Below are positions 40,201 through 51,315 of a stretch of 64,000 nucleotides of DNA, piece by piece; the first letter of the stretch is position 1, and each line of letters begins with the position of its first letter. The notes under the pieces are model-generated. The model was not told where the DNA came from. It made no database searches and was given only the letters and a program-made list of their open reading frames with translations. This stretch comes from Chromobotia macracanthus (lineage: Eukaryota; Chordata; Actinopteri; Cypriniformes; Botiidae): contig JAZGTH010000005.1 of assembly GCA_036877525.1 (NCBI GenBank), forward strand, positions 8,676,501 through 8,740,500, in the 5' to 3' direction. Both the position numbers and the translations under genes were made by a program.

Positions 40201-43200
40201 AGGAGCTGCACTTCGTCAGGAATTGCTTACAGCGCTGGAGAGCAGAGGTTGAGAGCTCTATCAATGGTATGTTCTTCATGATGGTGGTTCCTCTGTAGAG
40301 GAAATGTTGTTTCTTGTTGATTGCTCTTAAGAAATCTTAATGCTGTGTTCATTATGTATAGTGTCAGATTTGTGTCAGATAAAAATAGACACCAATTGTT
40401 GATATATAGGAAGAGTTTTAAATGAGTTGTAAATGTGTGGATAGTATAGCTCAGATTTTTTGGTCTTGAGTTTGCATCAAAATCTTGCAACTGTACAGGC
40501 CTTGGTAACTGCAAATCTGAGCAATTTAAGACATTTTAAAGGAGATGAGATAAGCTAACAAGGAACATTATTAGACTAACGTTATCTAAAAGTTTCCCAA
40601 AGTTATCAAAAGGGTTCTTGCAGTAACATTAGTATGTTTTTAACATGTTTTTTAACAGTAGTAATGTTTTTTAACATGATATATCATACATATCAAAAAT
40701 GTATTTTGTATAAGTGGAACGTTTTAAAAATGTTAGTTTAAAACACTTGAATAGCACTCTTATAAACAAAAACAATGTTAATACAATGTCTAAAAAACTG
40801 GACATTTTAAATGTTCGTAGAACTTTCAAAATAACATTTTTAACATTTTTGGTACTTAATGAAAACTTTAAGGAAACATTCTTTCAACCTAAAATTGTTA
40901 GCTGGGGTAAAGATTACTTCAGAAACTAAAGAGACACATTTGAGATTACCTCAGAAGACTGCTGTCTCAGGTGAAACATCTGAGAAGCAGGAGAGCTTTA
41001 ACAAAAAATGCTTTGTCTTTTTTGAATCTAGCAAAAAGAGCTGGGAATTAAAGAGATCTGATCTTGGATCTTTCTTTTCCATGAGTTTCCCTGAAATGTG
41101 TTACTCAGCCAGGATCTCTCTACATATACCGTGTTCATTTAATGTTTTTTCACATGCAGGAATCAATGTGAACACATATGGTGCATTTTAATGTTTCAGG
41201 TTTGAAGGCCCTAGTTATTCACAAGCAGTTGTGCTAATGCGTTTGTGACTGTATCAGGACCCTGGCCTCAGGTGTACCATATTGATCTGTGCTCTTTTAC
41301 TGTGTGCAGAGCTAAAAGCCACCATTGACAAGGTCAGTCAGACCCTGGAGGGCATGTACTCAGATAACAGTCTGTGTCAGGTAAAGTCTATATCCTGAAC
41401 AGTCGTTGGTGCTTTTATACCGACTGAGGTTTTGTAAGAAATTTGCATAATACGCTTATGTGTCCTGCATTCACATTTGATGTGTTCAGGTGCCCTACAG
41501 GCTACATGCAGTGCTGGTTCATGAGGGACAGGCCTCCGCTGGCCATTACTGGGCCTACATCTATGATCACACTCACAAACGCTGGCTGAAGTACAATGAT
41601 GTAATGGTCACAGAGTCCACCTGGGAGGAGCTCGTCCGAGATTCATATGGAGGCATGACCAATGCCAGCGCTTATTGCCTTATGTACATCAATGACAACT
41701 TGCCATACCTTATAGCAGGTACTTTCAACATGCAGTGCTCAGATTACAATTAAGATTTGCAGATGTCTTCCATCCATTTCTGTTTGTTTAAATTTACTGC
41801 TAATAGCCTTCCTGGTGCACTTAAGTTATTGTTTTGGCTCTCTTTGTAGTTGTTTTTATTTAAGTTGCTTGGTGATAAATGATAATGAATATCCCCATTA
41901 AAGAAAAAAATAACTTTCTTGTAATACAAAATATAATGTACAGTATGACATATATGAAAAACAAAATGCGTATGACAAATAATGTAAATGCAGACATATA
42001 GTTAGCTGAATGTTTTGCCCACATCTAAAGGCAAAAGGCCTAATGGTGTAGTGTAAATACTGAAGGCACCATATGTGAATAGTTTTAATATAGCAAGATA
42101 TAAGTAACATTTAAATACACACTTTTTGCTAAATAACCACTTTAGCATCTTTTTTATTACTTTCAGCATGAACTCATTCATAAATGCTTAAGTGTTTTAT
42201 AAGACTGCCTCTATTGTTTTGTAAGTATTGCACATTGTACATCTTGTAGATCCAATATTAGTAGCTTAGGATGTTTCACAAATCAATCTCTATTGTAATT
42301 GTAGCCCTTACGTGGGCCCTATTTATACGCACTCTGAAACAAATGCACCCCACCCACCCCCACCCAAACGCTTCACAGATTGTAAAAACAATTAGTTCCA
42401 GTTCAGGCATTCCGCATTTTCTTCTTCTGTGAACCAGTTTGTTCATTTAATCACCTCCAACAAAACTGATAATCATAAATGTTTTAAAATGTGTGACAGT
42501 TTCTGGGATTCTCATTAGTTTTATTAATGAAATCATTTGAAAAACTATTGAATGTTAGATTAAATTACCTCATGTTTTCTTGTAAAGAAATCTTAGATCA
42601 CAAAACATACAGTTGTTTAAGAGTGTATTAAGGTGATTTTTTTTTTGTTGCTATTTAGTTTTGGGAGAAAATAAAATGAAAATGTCCTTGTTTTCCAGGT
42701 GTGACTTACCTTTGTTGTAACCCCAGTCATATTTTCCTAACTTTTTTCCCTGCCATTGAATGACAGAAGATACAGACAATGAGACTGGACAGGTCTTGAA
42801 AGGAATGGACTCCCTACCGCCAATTCTGAGACGCTATGTCCGGGAAGACAACCGTTGGTTCCAGCAAGAGCTTAGAGAATGGGAAGAGCAGTTCTGCCAG
42901 GCCCAGCATGAAGAACCGCAAGTTCTTCAAGCACACACATCCACCAACACAGAGGAACCTGTGCCAAAACAGCCAGAGAATCCAGAGCTAGAGCCAAACC
43001 AAGAACCAACTCAAGAAAACACACTTGAAGCAGCTGAGGAACCAGTTCCAGATCCAACACCACCAGCACCTGCCCAGGAATGTGAAGGTCAGGACATTTT
43101 CTACGCAAGGTGAGATGTTTTCCATGTGTCTGTTGCAGCTATAATTTGAATGTCACTTTATTTTCCAGAGCCAGTGACTTGTCCAGCAGCTCTCAGCTCG

Positions 43201-46200
43201 ATATCATCAGAGCCCACCGAGAATGTGAGCGAGGGAGCTGAGGAGCATATCTCCAGCAGCCAGGCACATGGCCAGCAGAATGAGGAGAAGCCAGAGGAGA
43301 AGCCAGAGGAGAAGCCAGAGGAGAAGCCAGAGGAGCGTCAGGTGAGAGTGTTAAGGCGTTATTTGAGCCATGCCAAAAATAGGTCACATATACAGCAATG
43401 TAGGATTCATGTACAGTACATATGGGTCATGATCTACTTCCTCGACATACTGCAATGAAATTATAATACCGTTGTGAGATAAATATCACATTTCACAACC
43501 ATCTATTGAGTGTGTGCACCATGATTTAAGTGCAATAAGACTAAATGTTCATCCAAAACAGAAAGCAGTTCTTCTGAATTCTATAATCCGAATTCTATAA
43601 TCTGTTACTCACTGTTACTCACACTGACTTTCTTTCTGCCACAGATAAAAAAATGTGTAATTGTACATCCTGTCATATCTTTGACATACAATGAAAGTAA
43701 ATTGGGACTGAGGCTGGTGAGCTCCAGAATGTTTGTTTGTAGCACAATGCATCATATTCTGATTTTTATGTCCACGATTTGGTACAACATAAGGGTAAAT
43801 TGATTGAATTTCCATTTTGGTGTGAACTCTCAATTTAATGTATACTTTCATGTCTGAAGTTATAATAATATAGAAATTTAATATAAAGATGTTTTTGCAT
43901 ATTTTGGCAATTATGTATAAGTCCATGTAGGTGCAGATGGTACGGGAATTGTTTGAGGGAAAAGTTTCTAGATTTACATTGAGTTTATGATTATAAACAT
44001 GTTTGTTTGCACTTGCTTAATGTTTAGCCTCTCAGGTCGCAAAAGTCCCGGTATTTTGTAAGGAGATATGGTTCACTGGACAGCTGAGAGCCGTCCAACA
44101 TTCTTCACTCGTTCTGGTTCCAGTCTCCGGCAGGGTTGCTGGGGACAGAGTATCAGTAGTGAAGAGCGATGGACTTTAAATAGAGCATGAGCTTTGTGTT
44201 TCCTGCATTCACCGTTAGGAACAACTGGATTCTTACCTTTCCACAGCCGTTAAATGATTGTGGAAAACATATTCATGATCCTTCAATCAACACGCAATTG
44301 TTTAGGCCCTGTGCGCTCTTTCTATCTAGTCCACAGAGAGGGTTATCTTGGATACCACTTGACTCAGTATATGGAGTTTTAATCAGCAAGCTGATTCTGT
44401 GATTACGACACAGGATTTATTAGTCTGCTTCTTATTTATGGCTCTTTGGTAAAGATAAGTCACATTCCATTGGGTATATATTTCACATGATGACCTTTTT
44501 GTTGTACCTTATCATAACTGGTGGAGGTACGACCTCTAGTGGTCAATTTGATATATGGCAGTCAATTTTACTGTGCGCTGAGTGAGACACTGTTTTTCAG
44601 CAGTCTGAGTTGGAGTCAGTCTGTAAGGACAGAACTGGGACTGAAATTGATGTAAAAGCAGATGAGCAGGTCACCACTGATGAGGCAGGACCAGAGACAG
44701 AGGCAGAACCAGAGGCAGAGCCAGACACACAGCCAGAGTCTGAGGCCTCGTCCACAGAGGACAATCCAACTGCGGCCAGACACAGACAGTCTGAGAATGA
44801 AGTGTCTGAGGTGGAGATACCCAATGTAGGCAAAATCTTGGTGCGCTCTGATGCAGATGGCTATAATGAGGAGGTAAAGGACCATCACTTTATACAGTAA
44901 AGTGAAGATCTGAAGTCTTTTTTTAATAAAACAAATGAAAATTACCAATCAGTGATAAGATCATATTTTTTCTTATCATCTTTAATTAAATAGATGATGT
45001 TAACTCCAGCCATGCAAGGTGTCATCTTTGCAATTGCCAAAGCAAGACAAGCCTTTGATAAAGATGGGCCTGAGGCCGGACTTATCAAGGTATTTAACAG
45101 CAGAACACATAGAACTACACACTTCTCATACATCTGACTTTCCTTGCAATAGAATATTACATTGAATTAATTAGCATTTGATTTCACAATAAATTGGTAT
45201 TAAGTTTCAGTGCTTTGAGTATTAAATGAACCGGTGCCTCTCGCTGTAGCCTTCTCTTTGGTCTCTCCACCAGGCATTTCATGAAGAATATTCCAGACTG
45301 TATGAGATGTCCCAGGAGGAGGTCACACCCCAGCAGGACCCTCGACTCCAGCATGTGCTGGTCTACCTCTTCCAGAATCAGGCACCCAATCGTGTCATCG
45401 AGAGGACTTTACTGGAGCAGTTTGCAGATCGTAACCTGAGTTTTGATGATAGGTACTCATTTCCTCTTTCTTCATCTCATTAAAAAACGTTGTCTGGTGG
45501 ATTGTTGAAACACCTGAAAACAGTTTTTATTGCTTGCAATCATTGTTTGCAATTCCGTTTGGTGAGGCTAGTGCCACTGAAATTACATGCTGCACATTTA
45601 AGACTGAGTAATTGGACTAATTTTAAAACACGCTTAGGTACTAACTTTTTGCAAATCTTCTCCTCTTAGGGCCATCAGTATCATGAGAGAGGCCAGAACT
45701 AAACTTCGTCTCATTAAACCTGAAGACATGGACATGGATGAATACTTGGTAAAAATCACTCACTGCTCCACTTCTAAAATTGTAATGTTTTAGTCGTATC
45801 ATTTCAACCAGTATTTTCCACCCTCCTTCCAGCAATGGCATGAAGACTACAGCATGTTCAAGACAGTGTTTGCCTACCTGTTGACAGGTCTTGAGCAGTA
45901 CCAGAATGGAAAGTATGTACAGTGTGAGTCGTGGAAAGTGGGCGAGGCCTGTGCACTGTTGTGAAAAGTCTAAAAAAAAAAGCATTTTTTCCATTGCAGA
46001 ATACGAGAAGCACTGAATTATCTTGCACATGCACACCAGGACAACTCTGTGCTTCTTAGGAGGGGGGAGAAGAGAGGAGTGGACCATTCGCTTATTGCAC
46101 TTTACAGGAGAAAATGTCTACAAGTATTGTCTAATATCTAATATTACAGTGTACTTATGTACTACTTAAACAGTGCAGCAGTTTCAATTCATAAGTTTGT

Positions 46201-47332
46201 AATTTATAAAAATTAAATTGTGCTTATAAAAAATTGTATAAAAATATCATTTTTAATATTAAAATGCATTTTTATTGTATTCTTTTCATTATTAATTTAC
46301 ACATTTTAAAATGATAGTAAAATAATTTAAACTATGGACAACTATGGAATAACTATGGAATAATATGGTATTTATGCAATTACCACAAAATGTTTTGAAA
46401 ATCATGTTAAAGCTCAACAAGAAACATGCATGTTTTGAATGTTGAACTTGTGTGGATGTGTTGCCCCCTGCAGGAGCTGAATGAGAATGCAGCCACTCTG
46501 TTTAAAAGACAGGATGGAAATGACGTCGCAGAGGGAGTGGCCATCATGAATGAGTGTGTCATCCCTTGTATGCATCTCATGGTCAGAGACAGCATCAGTC
46601 AAGAGGACCTGGATGTCATAGAGCTGATCAGAAGCTGCTGGTGCTCTTATTTGGGGCAGGACATGGATGGTATTTTTTCCATATTTTATGCATTGATCAC
46701 AGGGCTCAATCATAATGATTTTCTTTTTATTAAACTGGCCTATTTTCATTAAAAAAAAATTAAAAAACAAACAAACTAATTATCTGCTTGTTTTTATACA
46801 GTGTTGTCTAGAAAAACTGCTTTAATATAATTACATGAAAGCTATAAATTTATTTAACAAATTTCTGCTGATAAACAACAACATACTGTTTGGTTTATCA
46901 TTTTGACCAATTCTAAATCATTTAAGACAGTCACAAATCTTTCTTGAAATTTTTACAAAGCCTCATCTATGTTACCCAGCTACATAACCTCGCCATGGTG
47001 AAGAATTGGCTGAGAAGAATTAACACACCCAAAAACATTATTATTCAAACTTAAAAGTTATTTTCCAAAACTGTCACACTGGCCATTGGGCTATTCTTTT
47101 TGCTGTAGCTCACATCGTGGTTTACCTTTTCTTGTGTGTCCTGTCTTGTGCGTCATCAGATTCTCTGCAGGAAAAGCTTGGTGAATTTCTGCCCAGAGTT
47201 TTGGATTGTTCTGCAGAGATGGTGGTGTTGAAGGAGCCACCCAAAGTGAGGAACTCCCCCCATGATCTATGTAGCCGTCTGGCTGCTGTCATGGAGTCCA
47301 TCCACAGCACCTCAGTTGTCACTGTGAAGTGA
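34262..47332 (+). CDS. usp28: usp28, ubiquitin carboxyl-terminal hydrolase 28
   Basis: Twenty-six exons: 34262-34309, 35389-35463, 35694-35817, 35989-36076, 36308-36470, 37641-37727, 37878-38015, 38217-38287, 38760-38836, 38911-39059, 39167-39294, 39547-39642, 39766-39924, 40052-40266, 41310-41380, 41490-41718, 42767-43087, 43169-43341, 44601-44873, 44994-45089, 45274-45452, 45670-45748, 45833-45912, 46000-46123, 46474-46669, 47160-47332. They join in frame to 1203 aa (human 1077). The enzyme is a nuclear deubiquitinase that stabilises proteins such as MYC and 53BP1-pathway factors. Visible parts: a UBA-like N-terminus, a UIM-like helix (about 85-105), the Cys box NVGNTCWF with catalytic Cys159, the His box GHYWAYI with His582, and YND. 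Exons 17-19 are acidic, low-complexity and longer than in mammals. Exon 13 needs a GC donor at 39925. An in-frame ATG at 34190 would add 24 residues; 34262 has the better start context (GCTGCC). Confidence 0.96.
38438..38600 (+). mobile_element. SINE/LINE tail-like repeat with short degenerate tandem array
   Basis: TTACATTTATTCGTTTAGGA followed by GACGCTTTTATACAAAGCGA matches the very common teleost repeat end (CATTTAGCAGACGCTTTTAT followed by CCAAAGCG) with a few changes. It is followed at 38525-38600 by about three degenerate copies of a unit around AGCCTAGTCTACAAA. It lies in the usp28 intron before the exon at 38760. Confidence 0.55.
43282..43336 (+). repeat. usp28: 12-bp coding minisatellite in usp28 exon 18 (Lys-Pro-Glu-Glu repeats)
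   Basis: The unit GAGGAGAAGCCA is repeated about four and a half times without change, and encodes consecutive KPEE units just before the exon's GT donor. Perfect repetition at the DNA level implies recent expansion by slippage. The 12-base unit keeps the frame, so copy number can vary freely. Confidence 0.95.
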
Positions 47333-47780
47333 AGCTGAACCTGTGAGACAGGGTTCATAAAACATCACAGTACAGTCACAAGGTGATCTAACCTCTGTCT
47401 CAGATGCTGGAATTCAGTTTTGCTACACAATGACTTTGTTTGTCTATGTTCGCTGTGTTCTGATTACCTTGAAGGAAGATTTGATTGCTCTCACTCTTTG
47501 TAGACATTTGATCTCAGGAAAGATCACGTAGATTACATTTTGTAAAGCAAAAATTTAAGACTGCAGGTTTGTTAAGAGGGCAGTAAAAGCAGAGTGTACG
47601 TTTCCACCCTGTGCTTATCATGTCAACTGCAGACACATTGCAAGAAAATAGTCTTTTATAGAGATTTGCTGAAGCCACTTTATTTCAGTCTATGCTTAGC
47701 TGAAGATCCTTTATGCATTCTGTGTTTGTACAGTAAGTGTGTCTGGTTTTCCACTCCTTTGTTCTACCCTGTTATCTATA

Positions 47781-47786
47781 AATAAA
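47781..47786 (+). terminator. usp28: Poly(A) signal of usp28
   Basis: AATAAA lies 449 bases after the usp28 stop, followed by a T/GT-rich stretch (TTGTCCTGTCCTTTG). A good canonical end. Confidence 0.75.
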
Positions 47787-49308
47787 ATTTGATTTCTCAC
47801 TTGTCCTGTCCTTTGAGTTCTTTTTGTCTTTGTGTATTTCCCATCTGCCCTTATTTTTCTGGTTCTTCTAAGTTCTGTATCACTTCTTAAGTTCTCACAT
47901 TTATATCGCTTCACTATTTCTGCTTAAATGAATACATGATGTTAAAACTTCTGACATCACATCCAATAACACCCTCCTCTGACAATATAAAACATGCAAT
48001 TTCTGTAAAGCAACTTTCAACCAGCTTTTTTTTTTTTTCAAATGAATTGAGAATTGAATCACGGGGTTACAATTACTGTACGTAATTACTGTACAACTCT
48101 ACCACAGCTCTGTTGATTAAATTGATTATATCACTGTGGCCTCTTATTTTTACTTGTTGCGTGTTGTGATTGGCCACTGCTGGTTTTACAGATGGCCCTT
48201 TCTGCTTTGTGATTGGTTGAATTAACAGTTCTTCTGTTAGTGTCCTCAGCTATTTACCTTAAACACTGCCACTTAATTTATGAGAAAAACTCTTTGCTGT
48301 AAATAATTGTTGTTTTTACTTTCCTCTCTTAGACCTATTTTAATAGATGGGAAGATTTCAAAATGGCGTGTTACTAAGAACAACCAGATGCCAATTGCAG
48401 GTACAGTTTTTAATGCATTTCTAAGAATCATTTGTCTACAGTCAGTGGTATTATTTTATTGCTCTTTTGATTAACGGCATGTTGCTGCAGCCGTGAGCAG
48501 TGTTGATATAAAATACATCTGCCAATACCAACAGAAGCAGTGAGAAATTTATCATAATATGCTGTCAAATGAATACTTGTACATTCATTATAAACAGAAT
48601 ACAACCTCCAATCTGCAGGGTTTTTTGTGGAGCTCACTTAGTCAGAAAACATCAGGTTCAGATTTGTTGAACATCTGTTGTGTGGTGTTGTCATATTACA
48701 AGAATCCCAAAGGTGTATTTTCAAATACAGAAAGAGTGAAAACATGAGATCTAATGAAAACAATTGTTTTTTTTAATGAATACATGCATGTGTATTTATT
48801 ACCTGAACAAATTAATCAACATGATCTATGTAGGACTAAATTTTCTCAATCTTCAAATTTTCTTATCACTCCTTTTCTTCTCCCTGGATAAATTTTAGAG
48901 ACTGAAACAAAATCTCTAGGGTTTAATTAGACTTGATAATACAGCAAAACGTCAGTGAATTGTGGTCTTCTAACCCTGCATACGAAGAAGATGCAGTGAA
49001 GCCATCTGGTTGAGTTCCAGAGGAGTAACTTGCTGTGCATTTGGGCTTCACAATTTATCAGTATGTGCATTCCCTGGGAATCAAACCCATGACCTTGGCA
49101 TTCTTAGTACCATAGTTGAGCTAACAGGAAAGCTAATGTGCAGCTTTCAATTTATTCTGCAGATGTTGAATTTGTGGTTTCTAAAATGCTGTTGCACATT
49201 GGATTTCTATTGAGGAATTCTGGTCATTGTTTTTTGAGCTTGTCGGTAAGCCTCTGTTTTAAACAGACGACGCCCCATAATTATACAATTGATATTTTCT
49301 ATCCTCAG
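47787..49308. other. Intergenic region after usp28
   Basis: No gene is supported. A 68-base open segment at 48333-48400 has an AG acceptor before it and a GT donor after it, but matches nothing I recognise. A decayed SINE on the minus strand lies at 49062-49130. Confidence 0.55.
49062..49130 (-). mobile_element. tRNA-derived SINE head (minus strand)
   Basis: Read on the minus strand, the segment gives a tRNA-like A-box region (TAGCTCAACTATGG), then AATGCCAAGGTCATGGG and a B-box (GGGTTTGATTCCC), then CAGGGAATGCACA. This is the typical 5' part of cyprinid tRNA-derived SINEs and is a better-kept relative of the copy at 352-475. The 3' part is missing or too diverged to see. Confidence 0.65.
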
Positions 49309-50435
49309 GTGTTTAGTGGAAAGAATGGAGGTCCCATGAGATCGGACAGAAACTCCATCCCCAGCACAGTTTATAAGGACCAAATGGTCATTCTTGCCAC
49401 AGACAAGCAAAGGCAGCATTATGTCACAAAGGATGGGAAGAAGAGCAGAATTCCATCTGATATCTTTACTACAATATGTTGGATTTGAAGTAACACAGGT
49501 TTCTGTTTGTCTTCACCATCTGCTGCATTGTCACTTTTGCCAAATCTATTTCTTAGATTGTAGGACATATGAATGATACCAGTTGGTAGTAGTACTTTAA
49601 GAATGTTGACAGTTTCCTCACAGCCCTGTTCTTGTCGGGAAGGCAAAATATCATTGGTTATGGATCAAGGTTGGTGACTACAAACTGCATGGAGGTTCTT
49701 CAATAAATAAGTAGAGCATTTCATCATTGGTTCAATTATTGATACTCTCATGGTTGGTTGCTTGTTTGTCAAGATCTCCAGGCCACAGGAATGCATTTAG
49801 CTTTTGATCTTTAGGAAGCACTGTGTCATATGTTAGTAATATAAAAACTTTGCCTGCTTTGCCCTTTGAGAGTTTGAGAGTTAGGAATGAGCCATATGCT
49901 TGATGCCAAGATCAGAGCCAAACTGATTAAATCAAGACAAACTAAAGAAAGGGAGTTTATTCCACTGGAACAATCTGAGATTAACCTGGGTCACACTGAT
50001 GGAAACAGACTGCTGCCGGTAGAGCCTTAAACCGTTACTCATATAATTAATGAAAACAGCTCCCTATGGGAAATAAGAGCAGTCTTTGAAGATATATCGA
50101 TTTGAGATTATTGTCATTCTTAAAAGCATAGCAGAAGCCTCAGGTTTGTTAGATCTTTATTCCTCCAGCCGTTCATGCAAGTATTGAAGACTCACACTTA
50201 ACAGCACTTTTGAAGTTTTGTAAACATTCAAGTTCCAGTCCTCTCCACTATCATCCTATAACTTTTTTCTAGATATGACAGAACATGGTACACTGAAGAT
50301 AAAAAATTCTGTGTGGGTCATCGCTTTGAGTCCTGCATCTCTTTAGAAAAGGGTGTATTCATGTGAACCATAGTGCTTTTGACAAAATGTTTGAAGTGCA
50401 AATGTTCCCTCGGAGTGCTAAAGAAACTTCTGAGG
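49309..50435 (+). pseudogene. Decayed Kir3/GIRK-type inward-rectifier potassium channel
   Basis: Pieces of a Kir channel appear in the right order in shifting frames. N-terminus, 49336-49485: ATDKQRQHYVTKDGK then SDIFTT, followed by TGA. Pore, 49653-49670: the filter motif IGYGSR, with VTTNCMEV after it. M2, about 49724-49794: GSIIDTLMVGCLFVKISRPQ. Cytoplasmic domain, 49902-50027: DAKIRAKLIKSRQTKE, then FIPLEQSEINLG, then VEP. Further pieces are EIIVILKSIAEASG at 50104-50145, GHRFESCISLEKG at about 50319-50357, and HVNHSAFDKMFEV from 50360. The wording is closest to G-protein-gated Kir3 (KCNJ3/5/6/9). Several stops and frameshifts rule out a working channel. An AG acceptor with a pyrimidine tract precedes 49309, and another precedes 50273, where the cytoplasmic domain resumes. 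So introns seem retained and this is not a processed copy. A live paralogue elsewhere is likely. Confidence 0.85.
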
Positions 50436-51230
50436 GAAAAGATTGTGAGATTATCTACTAGATTACCCAATGAATCATCCTTCACCCACTTCATTGCCAG
50501 AGGAGTGGCTTATGGCTGAAGAATGACGTGAACACACTACAAATCTAAAAGTGTCTTAAAAATACACCAATATTTAATGAGTTGCCTGCATGTAAACCCC
50601 TTGTATGTTGGCATTGTGCCGCTGTTACTTGTAGCACAGACTGGATTGCTCAGACAGCTTTGTATTGTAATAAATGGACAATAATACAAACCTATGTTTT
50701 ATAAAATTGTTTTTTTTTAATTAAGACGTGCTTTTTTGTGGTTTACCAAGAATTCACTTTGACAATAAACGTCAGAAATTATATTCAAGACATACAGCAT
50801 ATTAACTTCTAATGCATTAAGATTTATTCTGTACGTTTTAACATTACAGGAAAATACTGTATGCAGTCTATTGTACATTTTTAGATTGCTGTACTACCGT
50901 ATGTATATCTTATCCTTTGAAGCTGAAATGTATTTAAAAATCCCTTTAAAATCACTTGTTTAACACATTTCTAAACATTGTGTAAAAGTCTAATACAGAA
51001 AATGCTCGTGAAATTGCTATAAATGCTTGTAGTTTGCGTTGCATCCCAAAATTCCTCATTCCGTCTATTTAATAATGGTTTCATTGTTCGCGTTTGTAAA
51101 TTTATTTGGGATTTTCAGTATAGTTTTGCGGGCTAATTGACAAAATCGTACTTCTTACTGAATGTGTGAACATTAATAATGGCTTCAAATGTGCAAACCA
51201 GCCTTCATCTAAATCCTGACACATCGTCCG
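50436..51230. other. Intergenic region before zw10
   Basis: AT-rich sequence with an AATAAA-like patch near 50670 and no gene that I can support. It separates the Kir pseudogene from the zw10 promoter. Confidence 0.6.
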
Positions 51231-51250
51231 ACTCCCAGCATGCTTTGCGC
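51231..51250 (+). promoter_or_regulatory. zw10: ZNF143/THAP11-type promoter motif of zw10
   Basis: ACTCCCAGCATGCTTTGCGC matches the core of the ZNF143 (Staf) binding element, whose consensus contains TCCCAGNATGC followed by a GCG. It lies 66 bases before the zw10 ATG, in a TATA-less, mildly CpG-rich stretch. This element is typical of promoters of cell-cycle and housekeeping genes, which fits zw10. Confidence 0.6.
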
Positions 51251-51315
51251 GTGGAATGGCGGGCAGCGGTGCGATGTGGTGAACCGTTCTGCATTCATCT
51301 AACATTATAAACACA

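Noticed and set aside
43193..43387. Minus-strand frame of repeated Ala-Ser-Pro-Leu
   Set aside because: It is the antisense shadow of the KPEE-coding minisatellite in usp28 exon 18.
48333..48400. A 68-base open segment with an AG acceptor before it and a GT donor after it, which could be a lone exon
   Set aside because: It matches no protein I know, is isolated, and could occur by chance. It might be an upstream exon of the Kir pseudogene, but no Kir motif supports that.
47333..51315. A claudin gene, as lies between human USP28 and ZW10
   Set aside because: No claudin signature (GLWxxC) or four-helix frame is present. The only protein relic is the Kir-type pseudogene.
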